Origin: Manis javanica
Taxonomy: Eukaryota; Chordata; Mammalia; Pholidota; Manidae
DNA length: 64,000 nt
Reading direction: 5' to 3'
NCBI RefSeq assembly: GCF_040802235.1
Contig: NC_133156.1
Location: forward strand, 185,826,351-185,890,350
Below, piece by piece: positions 24,029 through 35,095 of this stretch. The notes beneath the pieces are model-generated. The model was not told the origin of the DNA. It searched no databases and saw only the letters and a program-made list of their open reading frames with translations. Every line of letters begins with the position of its first letter. Position 1 is the stretch's first letter. Position numbers and translations under genes: made by a program.

Positions 24029-27000
24029 TTATACTCCACAGATGAGTGAAATCATTTGATACTTGTCTTTCTCCGCCTGTCTTATTTCACTGAGCATAAT
24101 ACCCTCTAGCTCCATCCGTGTTGTTGCAAATGGTAGGATTTGTTTTCTTCTTATGGCTGAATAATATCCCATTATGTATATGTACCACCTCTTCTTTATC
24201 CATTCATCTGCTGATGGACACTTAGGTTGCTTCCCTTTCTTGGCTATTGTAAATGGTGCTGCGACAAACATGGGGGTGCATATGTCTTTTTCAAACTGGG
24301 CTCCTGCATTCTTAGGGTAAATTCCTAGAAGTGGAATTCCTGGGTCAAATGGTATTTCTATTTTGAGTTTTCTGAGAAATCTCCATACTGTTTTCCACAA
24401 TGGTTGAACAAGTTTACATTCCCACCAGCAGTGCAGGAGGGTTCCCCTTTCTCCACAACCTTGCCAACATTTGTTGTTGTTTGTCTTTTGGATGGTGGCG
24501 ATCCTTACTGCTGTGAACTGATATCTCATTGTGGTTTTAATTTGCATTTCTCTGATGATTAGCAATGTGGAGCATCTTTTCATGTGCCTGTTGGCCATCT
24601 GACTTTCTACTTTGGAGAAGTATCTGTTCAGATCCTCTGCCCATTCTTTAATTCAATTATTTGCTTTTTGTTTGTTGAGGTGCATGAGCCCTTTATATAT
24701 TTTGGATGTCAACCCCTTATTTGATATGTAATTTATGAATATATTCTACCATACTGTAGGATACCTTTTTATTCTACTGATGGTGTACTTTGCTGTACAG
24801 AAGCCTTTTAGTTTGGTATAGTCCCACTTGTTCATTTTTGCTTTTGTTTCCCTTGTCTGGGGAGATATGTTCATGAAGAAGTTGCTCATGTTTATGTCCA
24901 AGAGAATTTTGACAATGTTTTCATCTAAGAGTTTTATGGTTTCATGACTTACATTCAGGTCTTTGATCCATTTTGAGTTTAATTTTGTGTATGGGGTTAG
25001 ACAATGATCCAGTTTCATTCTCCTACATGTAGCTGTCCAGTTTTGCCAACACCAGCTGTTGAAGAGACTGTCATTTCACCATTGTATGTCCATGGCTCCT
25101 TTGTCGTATATTAGTTGACCATATATACTCAGATTAATATCTGGACTCTCTATTCTGTTCCATTGGTCTATGGGTCTGTCCTTGTGCCAGTACCAAATTG
25201 TCTTGATTACTGTGACTTTGTAGTAGAGCTTGAAGTTGGGAAGCGAGATCCCCCCTGCTTTATTCTTCCTTCTCAGGATTGCTTTGGCTGTTCGGGGTCT
25301 TTTGTAGTTCCATTTGAATTTTAGAACTATTTGTTCCAGTTCATTGAAGAATGCTGTTGGTATTTTGATAGGGATTGCATTGAATCTGTAGATTGCTTTA
25401 GGCAGGATGGCCATTTTGACAATATTAATTCTTCCTAGCCAAGAGCATGGGAAGAGTTTCCATTTGTTAGTGTCCTCTTTAATTTCTCTGAAGAGTGTCT
25501 TGTAGTTTTCAGTGTACAGGTCTTTTACTTCTTTGGTTAGGTTTATTCTTAGGTATTTTATTCTTTTTGAATCAATTGTGAATGTAATTGTTTTCCTGAT
25601 TTCTCTTTCTGCTAGTTCATCATTAGTGTATTGGAATGCCACAGATTTCTGTGTGCTAATTTTGTATCCTGCAACTTTGCTGAATTCAGATATTTGTTCT
25701 AGTGGTTTTGGAATGGAGTCTTTAGGGTTTTTTATGTACAATATGTCATCTGCAAATAATGACAGTTTGACTTCTTCTTTATGAATCTGGATGCCTTGTA
25801 TTTCTTTATTTTGTCTGATTGGCATGGCTAGGACCTCCAGTACTATGTTGAATAAAAGTGGGGAGAGTGTGCATCCCTGTCTTGTTCCCAATCTTAGAGG
25901 AAAGGCTTTCAGTTTGTTGCTGTTAAGTATAATGCTGGCTGTGGGTTTATCATATATGGCCTTTATTATGTTGAGGTACTTGCCCTCTATACCCATTTTG
26001 TTGAGAGTATTTATCCTGAATAGATGTTGAATTTTGTTGAATATTCGTTTTTTTAGCAACTATGGAGATGATCATGTGGTTTTTGTCCTTCTTTTGTTGA
26101 TGTGGTGGATGATGTTGGTGGATTTTCGAATGTTGTACCATCCTTGCTTCCCTGGGATGAATCCCACTTGATCGCAGTGTATGATCCTCTTGATGTATTT
26201 TTGAATTCGGTTTGCTAATATTTTGTTTGTATCTATGTTCATCAGGGATATTGGTCTGTAATTTTCTTTTTTGGTGGGGTCTTTGCCTGGTTTTAGTATT
26301 AGAGTGATGCTGGCTTCATAGAATGAGTTTGGATGTATCTCCTCCTCTTCTATTTTTTGAAAAACTTAAAGGAGAATGAGTGCTATGTCTCCTCTATATG
26401 TCTGATAAAATTCAGAGGTGAATCCATCCAGTGTTTGGGTTTTGTTCTTGGTAGTTTTTTGATTACCAATTCAATTTCATTGCTGGTAATTGGTCTGTTT
26501 AGATTTTCTGTTTCTTCCTTGGTCAGTCTTGGAAGGTTGTATTTTTCTAGGAAGTTGTGCAATTCTTTTAGGTTTTCCAGCTTGTTAGCATATAGATTCT
26601 CATAGTACTCTCTAATGATTCTTTGTATTTCTGTGAAGTCTGTCATGATGTTTCCTTTCTTGTTTCTAATTCTGTTGATGTGTGTTGATTCTCTTTTTCT
26701 CTTAATAAATCTGGCTAGGGGTATATCCATTCTGTTTATTTTCTCAATGAACCAACTCTTGGTTTCACCGATTATTTCTGTTGTTTTATTCTTCTCAGTT
26801 TTATTTATTTCTTTTCTGATCTTCACTATGTCCTTCCTTCTGCTGACTTTGGGCCTCATTTGTTCTTCTTTTTCCAGTCTCAATAACTGTAAATTTAGAC
26901 TATTCATTTGGGATTGTTCTTCCTTCTTTAAATATACCTGGATTGCTATATACTTTCCTCTTAGAACTGCCTTCACTGCATCCCACTGAAGTTGGGGCTT

Positions 27001-27819
27001 TGTGCTGTTGCTGTCATTTGTCTCCATATATTGCTTGATCTCTGTTTTAATTTGATCATTGATCCATTGATTATTTAGGAGCATGTTGTTAAGCCTCCAT
27101 GTGTTTGTGAGCCTTTTTGTTTTCTTTGTACAATTTATTTCTAGTTTTATACCTTTGTGGTCTGAAAAGTTGGTTGGTAGGATTTCAGTCTTTTTGAATT
27201 TACTGAGGCTCTTTTTGTGGCCTAGTATGTGGTCTATTCTGGAGAATGTTCCATGTGTACTTGAGAAGAATGTGTATCCTGTTGCTTTTGGATGTAGAGT
27301 TCTAGAGATGTCTATTAGGTTCATCTGTTCTAGTGTGTTGTTCAGTGCCTCTGTGTCCTTACTTATTTTCTGTCTGGTGGATCTGTCCTTTGGAGTTAGT
27401 GATGTGTTGAAGTCTATTTCCTCCTTTAATTCTGTTAGTATTTGTTTCACATATGTTGGTGCTCCTGTATTGGGTGCATGTATGTTTATAATGATTATAT
27501 CCTCTTGTTGGACTGAGCCCTTTATCATTATGTAATGTCCTTCTTTATCTTTTGTTACTTTCTTTGTTTTGAAGTCTATTTTGTCTGATACTAGTACTGC
27601 AACACCTGCTTTTTTCTCCCTATTGTTTGCATGAAATATCATTTTCCATCCCTTGATTTTTAGTCTGTGCATGTCTTTGGGTTTGAGGTGAGTCTCTTGT
27701 AAGCAGCATATAGATGGTTCCTGCTTTTTTTATCTATTCTGTTACTCTGTGTCTTTTGATTGGTGCATTCAGTCCATTCACATTAGGGTGATTATTAAAA
27801 GATATGTACTTATTGCCAT
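24029..27819 (-). pseudogene. L1 ORF2 (endonuclease/reverse transcriptase), broken
   Basis: Remnant of the L1 ORF2 protein, about 1,260 codons, close to the usual 1,275. The ATG at 27817-27819 opens a frame reading MAIST, and NGLNAPIKRHRV follows. That frame then meets a TAG, and an A7 run near 27,730 changes frame. Endonuclease domain (about 27,720-26,990): the catalytic QETHL motif just upstream of MHRLKIKGW, then RIDHILGHK and SDHKGIKLE, all intact. The reverse transcriptase (about 26,060-25,080) keeps the FADD catalytic motif (usually F/YADD) in [10 protein letters not shown]. The C-terminal Cys/His motif C-x3-C-x7-H-x4-C is intact (CWQGC...LLH...C, near 24,450). Breaks include a frameshift between the endonuclease and RT blocks near 26,060-26,380, a TAG after YPTVW at 24746-24748 and a TGA near 24,653. 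The 24746-24748 TAG is shared with the second L1 (37679-37681). Certainly nonfunctional. Confidence 0.92.
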
Positions 27820-28129
27820 TGCAGGCTTTAGATTTGTGGTTACCAAATGTTCAAGGGTAGCTTTTTTACTATATAACCGTCTAACTTAACTCACTTATTA
27901 AGCTATTATAAACACAGTCTGATGGTTCTTTTTCTCCCTTCTTAATACTCCTCCTCCACTTTCTATATGTTAGTTGTTTTATTCTGTATTGTTTTGTGTT
28001 TCCTTTGACTGCTTTTGTGAATAGTTGATTTTATTTTTTTGCCTTTAGTTAGTATTTGGTTGGTCTGCTTTCTTTGGTGTGATTTTCTTTTCTCTGGTGA
28101 CATCTATTTAGCCTTAGGAGTGCTTCCAT

Positions 28130-28861
28130 CTAGAGCAGTCCCTTTAAAATATCCTGTAGAGGTGGTTTGTGGGAGGCATATTCCCTGAACTTTAGCTTGT
28201 CTGGGAATCTTTTAATCCCTCCTTCTTATTTAAATGATAATCATGCTGGATACAGTATGCTTGGTTCAAGGCCCTTCTGTTTCATTACATTAAATATATC
28301 ATGCCATTCTCTTCTGGCCTGTAAGGCTTCTGCTGAGAAGTCTGATGATAGCCTTATGGGTTTTCCTTTGTAGGTGACCTTTTTTCTCTCTCTGGCTGCC
28401 TTTAATACTCTGTTCTTGTCTTTGATCTTTGCCATTTTAATTATTATATGTCTTGGTATTGTCCTCCTTGGGTTCCTTGTGTTGGGAGATCTGTGGGCTT
28501 CCATGGTCTGAGAGACTATTTCCTCCCCAAGTTTGGGGAATTTTTCAGCAATTATTTCTTCAAAGACACTTTCTATCCCTTTTTCTCTCTCTTCTTCTTC
28601 TGGTGCCCCTATAATGTGAATATTGTTTCATTTGGATTGGTCACACAGTTCTCTTAATATTCTTTCATTCCTGGATATCCTTTTATCTCTCTCTGCCTTA
28701 ACTTCTCTGTATTCCTGTTCTCTAATTTCTATACCATTAATGGTCTCTTGCACCTCATCCAGTCTGCTCTTAAGTTCTTCCAGAGATTGTTTTATTTCTG
28801 AATTCTCCCTCCTCACTTGATCCTTTAGCTCTTGTATATTTCTCTGCAGGTCCATCAGCAT
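28130..28861 (-). pseudogene. L1 ORF1 (RNA-binding chaperone), three in-frame stops
   Basis: ORF1p is the trimeric RNA-binding chaperone of L1. One reading frame runs from the ATG at 28861 to a final stop at 28130-28132, 732 bases, without any frameshift. It is interrupted only by a stop after CDQSK (about 28,625), one after SILYPA (28241-28243) and one a few codons later; the first two look like Arg CGA to TGA changes, the usual CpG decay. Order: coiled-coil heptads (LQRNIQELKDQVRRENSEIK), RNA-recognition part (NNIHIIGAPEEEER), then the C-terminal domain with PRHIIIKMAK, GKPIRLSSD and ARREWHDIFNVMKQ, all hallmark ORF1 strings. At about 240 codons it is shorter than human ORF1p (338). The N-terminus may begin further upstream, where an in-frame TAA precedes the chosen ATG by eight codons. 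Confidence 0.9.
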
Positions 28862-29932
28862 GGTTATGACCTTTATTTTGAATTATTTTTCAGGATGATT
28901 GTTTATATCTGTCTTCCCAGGCCCTCCTCTCTCAGTGTTTGTCTGGGTGATTCTGGACTGGACCAAATTCTTCTGCCTTCTCATGGTGATAGAGGTAGTC
29001 GTAGGCAGGTAACACATGTGTTAGCTGGGAGAACAAAGTCCTTAGTGCCTGCTGGTTCCCCTGCTCCTCTCCGCTGTCTGTGTCAGTTCCTTGCACACCA
29101 GGAGCAGCCCTTGGGGCAGCCCAGAGCCCTGCAGGGAGTAGCCAGCATGCCGAGTGTGCTCTCCTGTGAGAATGGTGCCCCTTTGCGCCCTGTCCTGGCT
29201 ACCTCTGTGCTGGGCAGCTGCTCACCGGCAGCAGCCCTGGGACTGGCCCAGACAGCTGCATGCCAGAAGGAGGCTCTGGGTGGCTGCTGTGGGTGTGGCT
29301 GCTCTCAGGCTGTTCAGCTACTGTTGCAGGGCTGCACCAGAGGGAGAATTAAAGGCAGGTTGCTTATTGCTGTGAGGGGCTTCAGAGCTGTGCTGCCTCC
29401 CAGGGGGCTGGGGGACCTGGAGTTCCTCAGGATCCCCAGCCTGCTGGGCTGAGTGTGCTGGGATGATTCTGTCCAGTTGTGAGTCTGCTCTCCCTTTAAG
29501 ACTTTCAAAAAGCACTCGCTTTTCTGTTGACCCAGTGGAGCCAGCTGCAGGGACCCACTCACAGATTTTACTTTTCCATTTCCCTAATATCCAGTGCACC
29601 ATGCAATGTGTGTCTGCGCTCCTGGTGCACATTACTAGAGCTGGTTGTTTAGCAGTCCTGGGCTTTCACTCCCTCCCCGCTCCAACTCCTTTCCTCCTGC
29701 CAGTGGGCTGGGATGAGGGGAGAGCTCAGGTCCTGCTGGGCTGCAGCTTGTATCTTACCCCTTCGTGAGTTGCCAAGTTCTCACAGATGTAGATGTAGCC
29801 TCGCTGTTGTATTGTATCCTCTGGTCTCTCTTTTAGGAATAATTGCATTTGTTGTATTTTCAAAAATATATATGGTTTTTGGAGGAGATTTCTGCTGCCC
29901 TACTCATGCCGCTATCTTGGCTTCTTTCATCA
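28862..29932 (-). promoter_or_regulatory. L1 5' UTR / internal promoter region
   Basis: About 1.07 kb, clearly more G+C-rich than the rest of the element, upstream of ORF1. L1 5' UTRs carry an internal polymerase II promoter. Near the very 5' end the minus strand reads CAAGATAGC (29911-29919), one base from the YY1 site CAAGATGGC that positions transcription in human L1. Several long plus-strand open frames here are antisense artefacts of this GC-rich segment. Confidence 0.75.
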
Positions 29933-29947
29933 GGCTTTCCTCTTCTT
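29933..29947. repeat. Target-site duplication, right copy (L1)
   Basis: Exact repeat of 23658-23672, abutting the 5' end of the L1. Confidence 0.9.
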
Positions 29948-30847
29948 AAACTTTGCTGTCCCTATCATGTTACTGTACACACTTCGTCATAATGGCAGTT
30001 ACCAGATCAAAAGTCTTCCTGCTGAGCTCTGAACCCTCAGAGCACCTTTATGTCTGGCATGTTCCTTCTCCATTGTTATCTCTCAACCTTCTTTCAAATC
30101 TTAAGTCCCATCGTCTCTCAGGAAGTTTACAATGTTTCCAGTGCTATATCTTCCAAGCTTATATATATACCATTGCACAATGTTATGCTACTTACCATAT
30201 TCGATCTTGTATAAATAGATATATGTTTCTTTTCCCTTTATTAATATCTTTCACCTCCTCTCAAGGGAAAGGAGACACAAACCACCATGCTGTGGTAGAC
30301 TCTATGTGGGGTTCCATGGAAAGGTAAGAAAATGCTTTGCACTGTTTTCTGGATTCAGTGCATAATTGTGATTGGCTGAAACACTCTGGAAGATAGAGAT
30401 ATATTCGCACATATAAATAAAAATACGAAGTCTTTCCAGTTAGGCTGTGAGCCTTGTCATGATAGTCACGATGCCCAAACCCTTTGTGTCCTCTGAGCTT
30501 TATCACAGAAGGTGTTCAAAGAATGATTATATGACTGATTTTATTTTACAAATTCTTTTCTATGTCAAAACTACCAGTATAGTGAAATAAAAGTAGTGTC
30601 CTGGCTTGGGAGATATTTTTGGTTACTAAAGGAAACACTTTGCATTTAAAATAATCTCAGTATCTATACCAGAGACACATCTTTGCTTAAAGATGTCTCT
30701 TGTGGTCCAAGGTAATAGATTTCTTCAGGGTCTCAGTTGCCTTTTGCTATATATTCCAAAGACAATGAATTCCACTGTGGATTCTTAAACTTAAATGAAA
30801 TTCTCAGATTTTGACACAGAGTTGGAGAAGACTGTCCAGTTGCTTAG
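29948..30847. other. Unassigned DNA, possibly L2-derived at its start
   Basis: The first 250 bases loosely resemble L2 text ('ctctcaggaagtttaca'), which would continue the L2 piece left of the L1. Nothing else is recognised. Confidence 0.3.
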
Positions 30848-30850
30848 TAT

Positions 30851-30905
<55 letters not shown>

Positions 30906-30910
30906 TTTTA
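30848..30910. repeat. (TTTA)n tetranucleotide array
   Basis: About 15 perfect TATT units. Confidence 0.95.
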
Positions 30911-31232
30911 GCAAACTGGCCAGGACATAAATATGACATAAAATATGGTTTTATGACCACACATACATCAAAGTATTCTTTCCATCTTTTCCCTCTTGGC
31001 TTAAGCATACAAGGGGTAAATGTGGGCCAGTAGCTCTTACGGTACACCTGTCTGCCTAGCTTCACTTATAAAAGTTTGTTTGCTCTTATGTTATGTGTAG
31101 GTCCCCAAAGCTTTACTGTTTCTTCATGAAAAGGATAGCATCTCTGTCTATGTACTGCAATATTCACTCCAGTGTTTCCAAGTCTCAGCTGTGATTGCTG
31201 TCATTAGGTGTGTTTCTTCATTGTCACCCAAC

Positions 31233-31243
31233 TTGATCTCTTT
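31233..31243. repeat. Target-site duplication, left copy (composite retroposon)
   Basis: 'ttgatctcttt' is repeated exactly at 31902-31912. It directly precedes the T-run that is the poly(A) tail of the L1 part. Confidence 0.75.
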
Positions 31244-31443
31244 ATTTTTTTTTATTGAAGGGTAGTTGACACACAGTATTACATTAGTTTCAGGTGTACA
31301 ACACAGTGATTCAACATTTATATACATGATAATTCTAGCTACCAGCTATCACCATACAAAGTTGTTACAATATTTTGACTATATTCCTTATGCTATACAT
31401 TACATCCCGTTTACTTATTTATTTTACAATTGGAAGTCTGTAC
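31244..31443 (-). mobile_element. L1 3' terminus, 3' part of a composite retroposon
   Basis: Minus-strand L1 3' UTR: after the T-run come 'ttattgaagggtagttgacacacagtatta', 'tttcaggtgtacaacacagtgattcaac' and 'catacaaagttgttacaatattttgac', the well-known 3' end of a mid-age L1 family. It stops at 'ggaagtctgtac', where a second poly(T) begins instead of more L1. Confidence 0.8.
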
Positions 31444-31901
31444 TTTTTTTTTTTGTTTTTTGTTTTTTGTTTTTTGAGAGAGCGTCTCTCATATTTATTG
31501 ATCAAATGGTTGTTAACAACAATAAAATTCTGTATAGGGGAGTCAATGCTCAATGCACAATCATTGATCCAACCCAAGCCTAATTTTCATCAGTCTCCAA
31601 TTTTCTGAAGCATAACGAACAAGTTCTTATATGGAGAACAAATTCTTACATAGTGAATAAGTTACATGGTGAACAGTACAAGGGCAGTCATCACAGAAAC
31701 TTTCGGTTTTGATCACGCATTATGAACTATAAACAATCAGGTCAAATATGAATATTCGTTTGATTTTTAACTTGATTTATATGTGGATACCACATTTCTC
31801 TCTTTATTATTATTATTTTTAATAAAATGCTGAAGTGGTAGGTAGATGCAAGATAAAGGTAGAAAACATAGTTTAGTGTTGTAAGAGAGCAAATGTAGAT
31901 G
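31444..31901 (-). mobile_element. Poly(A)-ended retroposed sequence of unknown family, 5' part of the composite
   Basis: On the minus strand this is about 430 bases of sequence followed by an A-rich tail with C every seventh base (plus strand 31444-31475, T6-G units). An AATAAA polyadenylation signal sits 18 bases before the tail (complement of 31494-31499), and a small 'gagaga-gcg-tctctc' hairpin lies between them. So it looks like the 3' end of a polyadenylated transcript. It contains no open reading frame and I cannot assign it to a gene or named repeat. Similar text is, from memory, common in pangolin sequence. It ends exactly at the right target-site duplication, with no duplication of its own at the junction with the L1 part. 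Confidence 0.7.
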
Positions 31902-31912
31902 TTGATCTCTTT
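31902..31912. repeat. Target-site duplication, right copy (composite retroposon)
   Basis: Exact repeat of 31233-31243. The bases that follow ('tt' then 'aatc') give a TTTT/AA context expected for L1 endonuclease. Confidence 0.75.
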
Positions 31913-31984
31913 TTAATCTATGGCTTTGGTGACAGTCCCCCTCAAACTAGAAGACCTACCTGTTAAGAAGGCAGCATAGCTTAA

Positions 31985-32170
31985 TACAGTCATTCTCAAA
32001 GTGTGGTCCCTGGACCAGGGGCGTCATCATCACCTGAGAACTTGTTAGAAGGTAAGTTTCGAGGTTTCACCCATTGAATCAGGAAATCTGTATCTGGGAC
32101 CTGCAATCTGAGTTTTAACATGCCCTCCAGGGAATGCTGATGCAGGAATAAGTTTGAAAACTACTGGCTT
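31985..32170. mobile_element. MER5A-like hAT-Charlie MITE
   Basis: Both ends are recognisable: 'cagtcattctcaaagtgtggtccctggacc' at the left and 'ccctccagggaatgctgatgcaggaataagtttgaaaactactgg' at the right, with 'gagaacttgttagaa' and 'gagttttaacatgc' inside. Near full length. Confidence 0.8.
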
Positions 32171-32189
32171 GGTTGTTCATGGTAAAGCT

Positions 32190-32385
32190 CTGGCTTAGAC
32201 TGCCTGAATTTAAATATTTAACCTCCAAGTCATGTAACCTCCCTGTGCCTCAGTTTTCCTCATCAATGAATGGAATAATAATAGTACCATCATACTGTAG
32301 TGAGATTACATTGAGATAATACATGGGAAAGGTTTAGCAAGGCCTGATACCTGGTGAGCACTTCATAGATTTTAGCTACTATTTT
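32190..32385 (+). mobile_element. MIR fragment
   Basis: 'gctctggcttagactgcctgaatt', 'cctccctgtgcctcagttttcctcatc', 'aatggaataataatagtacc' and 'gcctgatacctggtgagcac' follow sense MIR order. Confidence 0.8.
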
Positions 32386-33429
32386 TCAAATTTTGCCCAT
32401 TCTCTACTCTTAGAGTACCTCTTCCAATATGTCACCCTTCCAGCCCTTGCTGAGTTGGCCCCTTCCCTTCCCTTGAATGTCCTTGCCACCTCTCTTCACC
32501 ACTTCAGATGTTAGAAAACTAAGGGAGAGGGATGCATATATTTTTCTGTAGTCAAATACACATATTCCTCTCAAAACTTATCAAGCCTAATGATGAACAA
32601 ACAGAGTACAGCACATTTAATTTTTTTCTTAGATTTGGTTCCTATTTTAACTATATTTCCTTTGTGGCCCACATGATATTTTTTTCAGGCCTTGGGAATG
32701 TGAACCAGTACTTATTTTCATGGCTGGTATAATTGATATGTGGATGGATGAGAGTGTGTTTTCGCCCTGTCTTCAATGATGAATCATTCTTGTTTGTTCT
32801 AGATGCTTCTGGACTTGTTATCCTGTGTCATTTCTAACTGGTGCCAGTTTTTGACAAATGATAGCAGCAAGACGTGGTGTGCTACCTCAGGTTCTTATTT
32901 TCCCTGGGTGTTTGGATATAATAATTTTAGAGACAGCCACATTGCTAATGAGTCTTGCCCTCCAGAGCTCAGCACAGAGGAGGCCCTCACTAGCCTATCA
33001 GATGCTTTCTTTGAAAATGTTGGAAGTGTGAGAGAGTATAAGATGAATGGACATTTGTGTATCACATTCTTTGAGAATTGAATAGAGGATTTATGGTGTT
33101 CCCTGACTTGACACACTTCACACTTGTCATGTTGGCACATTGCATTATACTCTGCTGCCCATGGGGCTTTTGATGATGTTTCAGAGATAGGTAATAGTGC
33201 CTTTGTGCTGTATCCATATATTTGTGGAGAAAGATCCAATATTTAAAACAAAGTTACAGGGGAAGCCATCCCTATCAACCAAATGCAAATGCTTACCTCT
33301 GCTCTGTCTTGTATTTCCAATGCTTTACTTAGACACATGTAGCCCTTCTCCAGCTAGAGATGATCCACATAGAGTTACAATGTAACCCATAATCAGTGCT
33401 ATTTCTATATGCACGTTTTAATATCTACT
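32386..33429. other. Unassigned DNA
   Basis: No gene recognised. A 92-codon frame at 32803-33081 was considered and not accepted. Confidence 0.35.
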
Positions 33430-33680
33430 TGGGGTAACAACAATGAGTGACTACTACTATGGCAGCTACAGTACAATACAAAGAACACTGGATTAGGTAT
33501 CATGAACTCTCTATTCTGACCCTAACTTGACTATAGACCTGCTGTATATGGGTTTAGATGACTCTCTTATGGTGATATACCAATTGCCTCATCTATCACA
33601 TGGGCATTAGAATTCCTGTCTAGCCTACTTCTCAGAAGGAAAACATTAGAACTCATTTTGAAAAGTATGGAAGTGACAGA
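33430..33680 (+). mobile_element. Probable MIR-related fragment
   Basis: 'aacttgactatagacctgctgtatatgg' and 'tgcctcatctatcacatgggcattagaattcctgtctagcctacttctcag' roughly follow the core and 3' part of MIR. Strongly diverged. Confidence 0.4.
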
Positions 33681-33734
33681 AAAACCCCTATATGATTTGA
33701 TGAGGCAGTTGGAATGCAAATGTATTTGCCCTTA

Positions 33735-33850
33735 GTTTTACAGAAAGAGAAACAGAGCCTTTAATAGGGGGATTTTTCCAAGAAGCACAGTAAGTGATGG
33801 ACAGAGAAGGTCTGGATGTCTGTTATGCTCCTTTAAATGAAGAACCCTGA
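33735..33850 (-). mobile_element. MIR fragment
   Basis: 'acagaaagagaaacagagcc' with 'agcacagtaagtgatggacagagaaggtctggatg' resembles reversed MIR. Confidence 0.4.
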
Positions 33851-34184
33851 GATTACTACCCCTGGACCATGTTCAAAAGGTTACTGCATACCTTGGCAGA
33901 GAGGAACTGGCAACAGCTATGCTGCATTCAAGGTTAGAGGCTTTTTGTCCACCTTTCCAGGAAATTTGTTAGCAATCCTTGAATGAGAAGGGGCCCAAAT
34001 AATGGCAATTATCAAATTTCCCACTGGTCAGGCAGCAGAGGCCACAAGTGGGTTAATTTTCATTAAAGAAAATTTCAATTGATTATTTCATGGACACCTG
34101 AATTAGTCAGCTAAGAGTCTTACTGCATGCATGTAATGATGAGCACTCTATGTTTACTGCTTCCTATGAAATTAGGACTCTCTG

Positions 34185-34330
34185 TTCAGTACTGGTATAT
34201 CTTTTTCATATGTGTCCTGTTTTCACCATTAGAGTGTCACTGAGAGCAGAAACTTTGATTTTTACTTCTTTGTTATCTTCTCAAATCCTCTAGGTCAGTG
34301 CTAATTAAATATAGGCTTGTCAACTTTGAG
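34185..34330 (+). mobile_element. L2 3' end fragment
   Basis: 'attagagtgtcactgagagcagaaactttgatttttacttctttgttatctt' has the layout of the L2 3' UTR. Confidence 0.5.
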
Positions 34331-34904
34331 TGAAGGTAGTCTGAAAACACCTGGAATAAGAAGAAAAGAAAGATATCAGTCTATAGTATTGTGTCTCATC
34401 TAACCCCCAAATAAATTAGGATCCCTTTAAGACATTATCTCTCAGGACTGACTGCATGTATTCCCCAACTCCAATATTTTTGTTTGCATGTAAGGCTGCC
34501 TGCATTGCTTGTGGGTCCTTGTGTTAAATCCAGGGGCCCTGGAGGTGCTGACAGCTTTCCCTTTCTGTGATGCACCCTTAAGTAAGTAGCCTAGCATCTT
34601 TTCTTTCCTGTTTATGTCACAGAGGTAACACCAGCTTCGTCAGAGTCCACCTCAAACGATCTGGAATCAAGTGAGAAGTCCTGAAAACCTAAAGGAACAT
34701 CACAGGAAGTGGTGGTGGTAAAGACGGGACTGTGGATTTCTAGACCCACCAGTATCAGAGTCTTAGTCATGTGTGCATTCTTCTTAGCATTTGGGTCACT
34801 AAGTTATACTGTTGGTTTCATGAGAAGGGTTCATGTAAGGTTGAGCTGCATAACATTGGTCTATGTATATGAAGTGAAGGGACCTGAGTTTTGAATATGC
34901 TGGA
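34331..34904. other. Unassigned DNA
   Basis: Nothing recognised. The longest open frame is about 60 codons and featureless. Confidence 0.35.
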
Positions 34905-35095
34905 ATGTCTTTGCATTATTTATGTATTGCTGTGTAACAAATTATGCCAAAATACAGCAGCTTAAAACAACACACATTTATTGTCTAAGTTTTTATGTTT
35001 CAGGAATCCAGATACAGCTTAGTTGGATTTTCTGCTTCAGTGTCTCTTACAAGGCTGCAATCAAGCTGTTAGCCAAGGGGCTCATTCTCACCTGA
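34905..35095 (-). mobile_element. MLT1-type LTR fragment cut by an L1
   Basis: 'ttatgtattgctgtgtaacaaattatgcc', 'gcagcttaaaacaacacacatttattgtc' and 'caatcaagctgttagcc' correspond to the reversed 3' part of a MaLR LTR. The match ends where the L1 begins. Confidence 0.55.

Larger units (their letters stand above)
23673..29932 (-). mobile_element. Full-length L1 retrotransposon (inactive)
   Basis: About 6.26 kb, bounded by exact 15-bp target-site duplications, reading 5' to 3' on the minus strand: 5' UTR (28862-29932), ORF1 (28130-28861), an intergenic spacer of about 310 bp, ORF2 (24029-27819), 3' UTR (23673-24028) and a short A-rich tail. L1 is an autonomous non-LTR retrotransposon. Its RNA encodes a nucleic-acid chaperone (ORF1p) and an endonuclease/reverse transcriptase (ORF2p) that copy it into new sites by target-primed reverse transcription. 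This copy cannot do so: ORF1 has three in-frame stops, and ORF2 has several stops and frameshifts. Clear duplications and recognisable frames imply an age younger than the other L1 fossils here. The start at 29932 is set by the duplication and by the 'aagatagcggcatgagtag' type beginning, typical of L1 5' ends. Confidence 0.93.

Noticed and set aside
26615..27535. 124- and 150-codon plus-strand open frames rich in Leu, Phe and Ser
   Set aside because: Antisense shadows of the L1 endonuclease region; the hydrophobic composition comes from the A-rich sense strand of L1.
28832..29452. 206-codon open frame on the plus strand, the longest outside the L1 ORF2 blocks
   Set aside because: It is antisense to the L1 ORF1 start and the G+C-rich 5' UTR. 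High G+C lowers stop frequency, and the sequence has no domain.
32803..33081. 92-codon open frame that looks protein-like (acidic end, Cys residues)
   Set aside because: I could match no family. It is short, isolated and lacks splice or promoter context.
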